A DNA stretch of 60,000 bases, taken from NCBI GenBank assembly GCA_914767715.1, contig OU612066.1, positions 14,515,001 to 14,575,000 of the forward strand, written 5' to 3'. Numbering within the stretch: position 1 is the stretch's first letter; each line of letters opens with the position of its first letter. Source of the DNA: Membranipora membranacea (lineage: Eukaryota > Bryozoa > Gymnolaemata > Cheilostomatida > Membraniporidae). This document shows, piece after piece, positions 1-10,100 of the stretch. The notes below the pieces were generated by a model. That model saw nothing but the letters and a program-made list of their open reading frames with translations. It did not search any database and was not told the DNA's origin. The translations under genes and the position numbers were made by a program.

Positions 1-728
1 TGTCGGCATTTATTCTTCGCCAAAACATTTTACTCAGTTTATTTTTACCAAAAAATGATTACCTATAATCTCTGGAATGTTTAATGTGTTCTACAAATAA
101 ATACCTGAATCAAATGATGAAGTTGTAGCCTGTTGATCGATTGTGTAGCAATAACTGACATGAGAAAAAAATATCTCCATTTATTCATTAATATTTGATA
201 TTTTATATAAATACGTAATCTCTTTCCTGATGAGTGAGAGCCTCATCATTAGGGATGTAGTAGGAAGGAGTTCTTGGATGGGGGATCCGTGAGAAAGTTT
301 TTATACTTGAAAACGCAAAAAATATAAATCTATCATTTACTCAAAAACTATCCATGATGCTTTTAAAGTTTCAACTTCAACTTGGGGATCGATGGAGTAA
401 AATTACATACAGTTTTCTCAGCTCCCTTCAACTCTAGGATGGATGACGGGAAAATAGTAATTGTTATTGAGTTTTTGCAGCTAAATTCATCTTGGGGGTG
501 TATGAGGGCGTTGTCGGTCGGTTGTTGTATTGATTATGATCTCAGTTTCATGAATTTGCCAACCACAGAGCAAGTTCAGAAACAATATCTGCCATTTGAT
601 AATGTTTTCAATTTGTCTGTATCAACTTCATTCTCTGATATCACATTTCTAATTTTGAAGCTTCAGCTGATTATTTATTTTGTTTGATTTGGTTCGGTGT
701 GATCATAAACATATAAATTGGTATTTAT
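1..728. other. No gene recognised
   Basis: AT-rich DNA. A 101-codon open frame at 382-687 (+) has no recognisable motif and no flanking splice or promoter signals that I can defend, so no gene is called. Confidence 0.5.
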
Positions 729-1641
729 TAGTTTAAGCACTTAAACTGTGTCGGGATAGCTGGTATAGATAGATGGTATAGATAGGAAGCTGGTATAGAT
801 AGTAGTAGCATTTAATTGTTTGTCAACCAATTTCCCCACTTCGAGTGTGTCATTCAGACAAGGAATTGTCTTCTCTCTTTGAGTGCGTCATTCAGACGGG
901 GAATTGTCTTCTCTTGCCAGGCATCACTTCATTGGCTGTTTGATCGATAAACTTGTTATAATATGTGGTATTTAATTGGTTAGAGAAATGAATGGATTGC
1001 ATACAATATGTTGACCCGGGTTATCAAAATACGAACATGCCACTGTATTATATTATTTGAACTAGTAGTATAGATAGTGTGCCTGTGATTCATTATGCGA
1101 CAGCTCGAACAGTAGGTTTTAAATCAGACTATTTCGTACTTTAATCAGTACATATAAAAAGTGTACTTACAGTAAAAAGACCTTACAGATTTTAATCTAC
1201 AAGTACAGTCTATGATTTTTTGTCTCATTGTTATTAGCCTTATATACCTTATTTTACTAATAGACTCTTTTGGAAATGATTTTGACTTGGCGCTCCTATA
1301 GTAATGTGTAAGTCAATTACTTCATGAAAGTCTCTAAACGGATGAGAAAGAATTATTTGTGAATATTGTGTATGGTTCAGCAACATACCACTGGAAACTG
1401 CTTCAGCAGACACGAATACATAAGGGTAAGTTGCAAACTTTGAGCATTCATCATTTATTTATTAATTTTCCATTGTCGGTAACTTATCGCCCATGGGTGA
1501 GCGAACCATATCTAAACTAAGTTTAGCTCGTTGAGAAAAAGTCACTTCTGTGGGTGCTGGTTATCTGGGAATATTGTACTAATTATTGGTTGATGAAAAG
1601 CCTCTACCAGCTATCCCGCCACAGTTTGAGCGCTTAAACTA
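729..1641. mobile_element. Inverted-repeat-bounded non-autonomous element, ~0.9 kb
   Basis: The left end (about 729-768) carries AGTTTAAGCACTTAAACTG followed by a GGGATAGCTGGTA block. The right end (about 1603-1641) carries the same on the other strand, with AGTTTAAGCGCTCAAACTG and GGGATAGCTGGTA. The roughly 40-bp arms are near-identical inverted repeats. The interior has no long open frame. It holds a 38-bp tandem duplication at about 843-918, whose unit starts GAGTGYGTCATTCAGAC. I found no convincing target-site duplication, so the superfamily is unknown. Confidence 0.6.
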
Positions 1642-2348
1642 GAGTAAAATTATGCCATATGCCATTATGTCTTAGCAATTTTGGTTTAGATTGGGGTGGG
1701 AAAACTACACCGTTTTTTTGCCAACCAAGAAGGTATTAGAGCATACTAGGTAGAGAGGACCCCATGAGAAATTAGCCATCTGTCAGGCAAGCAACACTCT
1801 CAACAACCCTCAACACCTCATCAAGCCTAGTCCGTGTTGCTTGGATATATTGCACAAGTAGTAAATATTAGCTAGAATTTATTTTGGCTAGTTTCGAGAT
1901 GACATAATGTTAGCTACTGCTAGTCTCAGTTTTAGTTAGATAAGGTGGGTGATGCATAAATAAAGTAATAGCGTAGAGTCAATGTTGGTCATAGACTTAA
2001 TATACTATAGTATATTAAGTCTATGAGGTTGGCTATCCATATATGTCACTATTTCAAGCAAGTGCGATAAGGCAACATTTCCCCTGTAAATACTTTACTC
2101 CACTAGGTTACATGTGCTCAGATGGTTAAGTGTGTTATGATAACGATATTAATTATTGTGGGTGAGAGCGCTCAAACTTGGTGTGGCGATGTCTCAAGTC
2201 TTATTTTCAAGCCTCAAGCTTCAAGCCTCCCCATTGAGATGAGGCTACTTTTTTTCCTATCAGAGCGTCATGATTAAAAAAAAATCATGATTAAATCAGA
2301 AACTCTCATCACACGCCACACCCCGAAAATAGGCAATAAATTTTCAGT
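1642..2348. other. Intergenic, no gene seen
   Basis: AT-rich DNA with no convincing coding signal. It contains the perfect palindrome at 1990-2025, listed separately. Confidence 0.5.
1990..2025. repeat. Perfect 36-bp palindrome, CATAGACTTAATATA family
   Basis: The left arm CATAGACTTAATATACTA is followed at once by its exact reverse complement. Related palindromes with the same CATAGACTT...AAGTCTATG ends occur at 33662-33697 and 41582-41648, so this is a dispersed fold-back family and not a chance hairpin. Confidence 0.85.
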
Positions 2349-2524
2349 GCCGTAGTGGCGACTGGCGAGGCCGCAATATCTGCGCCAGATTGCTCTCTGT
2401 TTGCAGCCAGATTTGAGCACAACCAAACCCTAGTAGTCGATGGACTGCAGTTGGATTCGAACCGAAGACCTTCAACATTTGCATGCTTAAGGACCGGGGC
2501 TCTAACCAACTGAGCCACCTCCTA
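2349..2524 (-). mobile_element. tRNA-derived SINE
   Basis: On the minus strand the sequence has a pol III A box (TGGCTCAGTTGGTTAGAGC) and a B box (GGTTCGAATCC) at tRNA-like spacing. The T-stem and acceptor stem do not pair and no 3' acceptor end fits. It is therefore a tRNA-derived retroposon head and not a working tRNA. A second diverged copy in the same orientation lies at 16189-16355 and shares the non-tRNA body (TTTGAGCACA, TGGACTGCAGT), which supports a SINE family. Confidence 0.65.
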
Positions 2525-2525
2525 C

Positions 2526-3123
2526 ACTTTCTTACTATCTGTTTGGTACCTATAATGATGGACGTTTTCCATCAGAATTAAAAACAGAACGTGGACTTGA
2601 ATCTATGTTAACATCTTGTAGGATATGATGGGGAGATATTTTGACAAGAAAAGTATTCCGCTGGTGGTTATCACTGTCGCAAGTTGCTTTCTCATCTCGA
2701 TGTTCAGGTAATTAAGCAACATCACTGTCAGGAATGCCAATTCACCCACTGCTAGAGCAAGAGAGGGGTGTTGATATCTCACATAATAATAACGAGCGCT
2801 TGTGTATATCCCCTCTAGCCTTGTCAGGGTGTGACAAGGCTATGTGCCACCCTCCCCTCCAAAAAATCTAGGAAACAGTACAAACAAACATTTGCAAAGC
2901 AAGCCTTTTCCCCTTGTTCAATGAAATGTTAGTCTATAAAATTCCACCTAACAATAGGCCCACATTATACCATGCATTTATATATATATTCCATGTTTAT
3001 TCTGGAGAAGAATAAGTCCTTAGGACTTGTACCCAGAAAACAGAAAAATTGATAAAAATATGGTGTAGAATTAAAAAGACATGTAACTAAAAATCAAGAA
3101 CAATGACAGGTAAAATTACAAAG
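2526..3123. other. Intergenic, no gene seen
   Basis: No coding signal. It includes a short hairpin at about 2816-2842 (TAGCCTTGTCA and its complement) and ends with the left TSD (ATTACAAAG, 3115-3123) of the next element. Confidence 0.5.
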
Positions 3124-3487
3124 CATTCTGCGCATGCTCAGCTCTGGGCATGAGCTGATCTCTGCAAAATTGAGCCTCGGAATTCCGAAGCCATCTGATT
3201 GGCTACCTGCTCTGGTGGCACACTGCCATATGCGTGCGGATTTGTTAGTAAGAGTTATCTTCTATTGTCACTATTAGCTAAATTTGATTAGCAGTTTATG
3301 CAGGGGGTATCCCATTCCCTCTTTCCAAAGTTGCAATCAGAACCCAAACTAAACTCATTGTTCTTGCACATGCGCAAATTCAAGTCACGCATGATGCATA
3401 CTTAGCCTTACGACACCCACTTTGTGGTAATGACAGCCTAGTTTATCAGTGATCTACATGCCCAGTCAGATCACGAGAGTCAGTATG
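3124..3487. mobile_element. 364-bp non-autonomous DNA element with 9-bp TSD (copy 1)
   Basis: This block is about 98-99% identical to 48004-48367; I counted about five mismatches. Both copies have the same ends and each is flanked by its own 9-bp direct repeat: ATTACAAAG here at 3115-3123 and 3488-3496. The termini CATTCTG and, on the other strand, CATACTG form only a short imperfect inverted repeat. A 9-bp duplication is typical of Mutator-like transposases, including the Rehavkus branch; that assignment is an inference. Nothing in it is coding. Confidence 0.88.
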
Positions 3488-3585
3488 ATTACAAAGTACA
3501 CGCAGGCATTAATTAGCAGTAAAACATTACACAAGTTAATACACAATAGCTAGGAAAAGAAAAGTTAGAACAATGAAGCAGTAGG

Positions 3586-6335
3586 CTAAAATGAAATGAT
3601 AAGAATTGACTCATGAATTGAGAAGTTGAGGACGTGGCTCCGAGTGGCATTTTTGAATGTAGCAAGGGATTGACTCAGCTTAACATGATTGGGTAATTCG
3701 TTTAACTTCTGAGCACCGAAATTAGCTAAAGCAAATCTAAAATTTTCCTTGGATAGTCTAAACCCAGAACTTTTAGCAAGCCGAGTTTCACTAGTTAATT
3801 TCTCGGGGAACAGATTGGTATCAATTATTGGGACTAAACTATTAACAATTTTATAAAACGTCAGCAGATACAAATATTCGAAACGCAAAGTTAAAACAGG
3901 GATGTTGTAGGTCTTTCGAGTATTATCTTTAGAACTGTTATAGTCTATAATTTTCAAACATCTATTCTCAATTTTTTAAAATTCTTTTTTGACATAGTCG
4001 TTTGTGGTAAATAAAACAGGAGAGCTGTATTCCAGAACGTATAAGTCGAATGTACCAAAGCTTAGCTAATTTAGGTGTCAGGAATTTTCTATTACGTTGA
4101 AAGTTGGTGACTATTGGATAAAGTTTTTGTTTAATTTTACTGGTATGAGATTTAAAATTTAATTTGTTATCAAGAATCACACCTAAGTACTTAATTTTGG
4201 TGGATTGTTTGAAAATGAGATTGTTAAATATAAGTTCCGGAGGTTTGCTGTTACGTTCATTAGAAATGGTCATGACATCCGTTTTACCGCTGTTTAGAAC
4301 AAGGCAATTTTCACTGTACCAACTGGATGCTTGGTGAATGCTTTTTTCCATAAGTTTTGTGGAAATGTCTGGATTTTCCCCACTGGTGACTAGTAGGCAG
4401 TCATCAGCATATAGATAACAATTTTTGAGCTCCATCAGATCGTTAATAAACATGATAAACAGGAGGGGTCCAAGTACAGACCCCTGCGGCACACCAGTTA
4501 TAACTCGACTGCATTCAGATACACAACTATTAACTTTCATGGCCTGCTCTCGACTTGAAAGATAATTTTCAATTAAATTTGATCCATTAGAGTGGCAATT
4601 GAATTTCGTTAACAGTTTACTGGCAAGGATCTTATGGTTTACGCAATCAAAAGCTTTACGGATATCAAATGCAGAAACTGTGACAAATTTTGACTCGTGC
4701 TTTGACAGCAGGGAACGAAATTTGTTGACTAGTTTGACTAATTTGATCAGTGGATGTTCCATTTCTGAAACCAATTTGGCGAGAGGCTATTAGATCATTA
4801 ATTTCCAGGTAATCACGAATTTGGTAATTTATTATCTTTTCTAGGACTTTACTTAATATTGGCAATAGCGAAATTGGTCTATAATTATTTGGCAAACTTT
4901 TCTTGCCACTTTTGAAAATTGGAATTACTAAGGCTTTTTTCCACACATCTGGAAACTCTGACATTTAAGGCTCAGATTTACAATATGTGTCAATGGATTC
5001 AGAATCAAAGGCTCTAGGATTTTATAAATAAAGGCAGGGATCTGATTTAATCCCCCAGTTTTATGTGATTTCAATGTGTGCAGATATTTAGACACCTCAC
5101 TAGATGTAATTTCTTGAAAAGCAAATTTTGGAAAACTGAAAGCTTTATCATTATCAAAGCCTGAGTAACTTTTGTTGGACAATAGTTAAGCCTCTTCATT
5201 GAGATTGGCACCAATGCTAGAAAAATGCCTATTTAGACATTCAGCGATCACTGGGCTTTCAGAAGTGGTGCAATTTTCAGATTCAATTTCTTGAATGACA
5301 TTATTGCCTTGATAATTTTTACCTTGGAAAATTTTGATTTTTTGCCATTGGTCTAATGTTTTATCATTGAGAACTGCTCTCATTGCTCGCTTTTTGGCAT
5401 CTCTTACTGCGTTTGTTGCCTTGTTACAGATTAAACGATAATGCTCTCAGGCAGTAGAATTTTTATCAAATCCCGTCTCAACAAACTTTTGAAATGCATC
5501 TTTTTTAGGGCTTGTTAGTTTAGATGCCACTGGACACTTCCAACAAAGATTGTTTTTCTGCTTTAAGCGTTGGGTTTTAAATGGTGCAAACTGCTCCACC
5601 AATAATTCTATTTTTGATTCTAAAATATCTGTTGCTTCGTGAACACAATGAACATTCTCTACAATATTAAAATCGAGAGATTTCGCACTATTAAAAAACT
5701 CAAGATCATCAAAATTTCTTAAATCTCGCTTAGTGACATAAGAAAAGCCGGCCTTAGGCCTTTTTAGATTAACTTTCATTTGAATTGCAAAATGATCACT
5801 AATATCACTTTTTATAACCTTGTGTTCAGGTACTAAATTTTGAACATTTGAGAAAAGTAAGTCGATCGTAGTATTTGAATCTTTAAAACATCTAGTATAC
5901 TCTCTAACGAGCTGTTCATATAAGTCTCATAAGGGTTTCAAGATTTTCTTTCGCTTGTGAATTACCGGACCAGTCAATGTTAAAATCACCTATAATTACA
6001 GTTGGCTTTCGTAAATTGTGAGCATCCAATAGCTTTTCAAAATTACAGGAAACATCGGTGCTTGCAACACAAGGTGGATTGTAAACAAGGACCAAACAAA
6101 ATCTAGCCTCAGCAATAACAATTTCGATGCATAGAACTTCGGTCCCGCCATGTGAAGTCAAATCAACTTTTTCGAATTTTATGTTTTGTTTAACATAAAC
6201 AGCCAGCCCGCCACCACGTGAAGTCAAACCCCTATTCTTACGAATCAATACATAACCAGGTAGTTGAAAATTGTTGTCATAATGAGAGCCATTAAACCAA
6301 GTTTCCGAAAAACAGTTTATGTCATTATTGACCAA
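3586..6335 (-). mobile_element. Decayed non-LTR retrotransposon (CR1/L2/jockey-like LINE)
   Basis: Read on the minus strand, broken frames run in LINE order. An APE-type endonuclease at 6335-5916 has SETW, GGGLAVYV and VIIGDFNID. A linker lies at about 5779-5186. The reverse transcriptase has KALVIPIFKSGKK and NNYRPISLLP (4964-4800), then DIRKAFDCVNHK, GVPQGSVLGPLLF and the catalytic YADD (4774-4380), then the thumb motif KYLGVILDNKL. A C-terminal segment runs to 3586. Stops and frameshifts break it into at least five frames, so it is dead. ORF1 is missing, which fits 5' truncation. The clade assignment rests on motif style only. Confidence 0.92.
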
Positions 6336-7173
6336 ATTTGTATGATGAACTTTGTGTACGAGGGGTCACTTAGGGCATGAAGCAACACACCCATTCTCAA
6401 TTCATGGAAATCTATTATTATGTTTCTTTTGTTATTCTGATTTAGCGTGACAAGGCTAGACAAGTCAGATCAAAGATTATATGTCTTGGTCAGATCCTAT
6501 ACAACCCCCAAACACCCTTACATGATATATATGATCACAGAATGCATAGATAAAGCAGTCCACAGACCAGCTAGAAAACCTGAGATAGTAAAGAGAAAAT
6601 TAAGATGCAGAAGCCAAAGATATTGATTACTGTCATCAAATAATGAAATTTATTAGCCTATTTTCATTTAAGTCACTGAGGCATTTTAAGTCACTCAGTA
6701 TTTATAATCTTTGACTGAGGTGTGCAAAGGCTGTTGCAAAGACTCTATTTAACAAAGAATATAAATTGTATTGTATTTAATACAGTCATTGCACGAACTA
6801 CGCCGTATCTCGCACAATGTATGATAGAGCTCAGGGAATTTGAATTTGAGCATGTAAAAACCTTTCAAACTGAGTTGTAAAATCATTGCATATTTATATT
6901 TTACAACAGGTACTTTACCCTGTTACAGATATAGCAATATAGCTTTAGGGGTAATGCCATATAGACAATGACATTCACCTAATGGTGTCTATTGGTCGTT
7001 CAGTGAGCCATAGTTACCTGTTGGTGCGTAATTAGTCTAGGGGACCAAAATTCTGTATGTGTGAAGGAAGTGTGTTCTAGCTTGAGGTAGATGGTAGTGG
7101 AGTACCATTTCCGGTACTAATAGGTGAAGCTTGCTCCTCTTGTACTTGTGCACAATATTTTTTACTACATAGG
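6336..7173. other. Intergenic / upstream of the sulfotransferase gene
   Basis: No gene is recognised. Just before 7174, the run TTTTTTACTACATAG could be a 3' splice site, so an upstream exon of the sulfotransferase gene is possible here. Confidence 0.4.
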
Positions 7174-10100
7174 ATGAGATCCGTATTGAGAAATTTGTAT
7201 CTGATTTTGTTTCTCTCGCCTACGAGTCATTACAAGGAGCCATCACCAGCCTGCCACTGTGATGAGCAGCAACCCTTGCCACCAGCACAGCAGTCATATG
7301 AGCTCAGGTTTGACGATCCAGTTACTCAACGGTGCTCAAAAAGAGAAGATGTTTGCAAAGCCTATGTGTTAGTAAAAGTTTCCAAGACGGGTACTACCAC
7401 CTTATGCACCATCTTAAGCAGATACTTACACCTCAACAACCTCACAATGATAACCCCAGCATCTGGCTACGCCATTCAGTGGTGGAGGAGCAGGAATTCA
7501 GGTACGCAAATGGTGTCAGGTTTCACCCAACTAACATATTATAAAAGTGTTACTGTTATTGTGGTCACCATCATTGCCGTTAATACAAATTTTTTTTAAT
7601 TCTGCCACATCCATCCTTCAGATACATAAAAGTGTTGCTGGCGGAACCTAGCCCTGCCACTTGGTTACCTTTTTTGTGACAAGCAGTGGTACTTTTGTAC
7701 AGTGAGTAAGTGGAGCTCAGCTCCACTTGGTTATAAACACCCTTCTTGAAGTGGAGCTGAGCTCCACTTCAATTTTTTTGTTCCCTGGATAAGCAGAGCT
7801 CTCATCCTGGGAGGATTCGAAACCTGAGTTTTGATATTAGCATGTCGCATAGTGGTATTTTAAAGGTGTAAAACGCCCTGAGCATAAACAGCTGAGGGTA
7901 CGTCTGAGATGGCACGGAAATATTGTTGGGTGAAACACCTGAGATTTGAAGATTATGTGCAAAGAATAGCTGGCAAAGCAAGTCAAAGAATGCACGTTGT
8001 TAAAAAAATGTTGCATCTCAGTTCAAAGCCATTAGCTTTCATGATGTTCAAAAGTTGTGTAGTCTCCCTCTCTATGTATTTATTGTCTGCCTGTTTTGCA
8101 CACGAGCATATGTACCATAGACAAGAAATTACTAAAGAAAGTTTTTAATTTAATTGTTAAAGACAACTCCTTGGTCACATCATACACAATTTTCTAGAGC
8201 GATGCCCTCAAATGCAAGTTCCATACTCTAGTAGCAAGTTCATTTATTGACAAAGTATATGCATCCTTTTCTCGCAACATTTCATGTTTGTGATAGCAAG
8301 TAAATCAATAAAATATCTTAATAATAATATCTTGGGATCTCTGGGATCATTGTTTGATCATTGATTTAGAAATGACTTGGATAGGCAGTGCAGTGAGAGT
8401 ATTATTACAGTGAGTACAGTGAGAGGTATTATTAGTATAGGCAGTGCAGTATTATTTACATAGCTTATCACAACTAGAATCTAATACTGGATCATTCATT
8501 AATAATATGGCATAAATTATTGTAAGGCAACATTTAGCATTGTTTATATATTATTCATCTCTGCCAACGAGCAAAATCTGAGTTTTTAGCTTACATTCTA
8601 AAATCCCCTGAGTAGCCTGAGTTGAACCCAAAAATCTGAGTAACTCGGGCTAAACCTGAGTGGTTGAGAGCCCTGTCGAAAACAATGGGGAGTAAACTGT
8701 TCTCATGCTGGAGCCATACTAATAGATGGTAAATACATTAATATTTGAGTGTTGGCTATGTGTTGTCAGTCCAGAAAAGTTATTTCTGCAACCGCCAATG
8801 GCGACCTCTACAGAAGGTTGCTGGCTAAACCTTGCCTGCTGGGAGGATTGATTGATGAATTAAAAAATTTAAATAAGTAAGAGCTCCACTTCATTATCCC
8901 TTACAAAAGTACCACTGGTGACAAGGCTAGACAGAACCGTTATCAGAATCATCAGTCAAAATCTGGTAAAAGACTTTGAAATAGAATTACCATTTACCAA
9001 ATTTTCAGTCTAGCCAGTGATGTTTATGAGCATTAAAACCTACCCAAAGACCAAAGTCCAACATACATTGCATTGGATTTTTTACCATACAAATCTTACA
9101 CAACTTTATGATAAGTTAATACCTGACCATAACTCATGCTTTGGTCATTTGGTAGTCTTTAACTTATTAATAATATTCAGATGAAGAATTAGGAATAACT
9201 TTGGTCATCGTGTTAATGTTAATGTATGTGAGGTCAACAAGTTAACTCAATAAAAAAATAATAATAAATAAATAAATGAATATATACATATATTTATTTA
9301 TTTACATATAGGATGGGTAATGAGACCGGATAGAAAAATTGAAAGAGCAGACACGCTGATAAACCACGCATTGTACAACCGTTATATGCTAGGGCGATAC
9401 ATAACTCCAGGCTACAAACTCGTGGTGCCTGTACGAGAGCCCGTCGCATGGTTCAAGTCCAGTGTAAACTACCTCACTAATGTAAGTGAGACTATACTAA
9501 CAATAAGACACTCTAAAACTAGCTGAGGGTGATATCTTTTTGACCAGGGGTATCGGATTGCATTATGCTACAAGGTGGTTGAGAATGTGTGTATGTCAGC
9601 CTGTCTTGACAAGCTTTGTCCCTCCACCCCCCCCCCCCTCCACCGATCAGCAAAGTTAGTCAAGACAGGCTAGTATGTATGTATGTTTTGTATTCGTCTC
9701 ATTCCCTGAGAATGAATATGAATATGATATATCATAGTTACTACATTAACAAATGGGTAAAAATTTAATATAAAAATGACACATCCACCAGTAAACAGCA
9801 AAAAAGCATACTTGAATGTAATCAGGGATCACAGAGGGAAAGCCACTTTTTTGGCAGGTCATTTCAAACTGTTGTTCTGTCGTAACCTATTTCATAGCCT
9901 GGTAGTAAACCTTTCTCTTTGTAGAAAAGAACAAAACCTCATGACCTTCTAAAAGATAAACACAGGTTTTTCTTGACACGCCCTGAAAATACAAGCACTG
10001 GCCAAGTATCACTGTACCATCTCGGTCAGCTGCAGTGGCTCGGTTTCGATTATAAACAGCGTGACAATATCACTGCCATCAAAGAATATATCACCTGGAT

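Noticed and set aside
382-687. 101-codon open frame on the plus strand
   Set aside because: No recognised domain, no splice or promoter support, and composition typical of AT-rich non-coding DNA.
2440-2524. Functional tRNA gene
   Set aside because: A and B boxes are good, but the acceptor and T stems do not pair, and a repeated non-tRNA tail shows it is a SINE.
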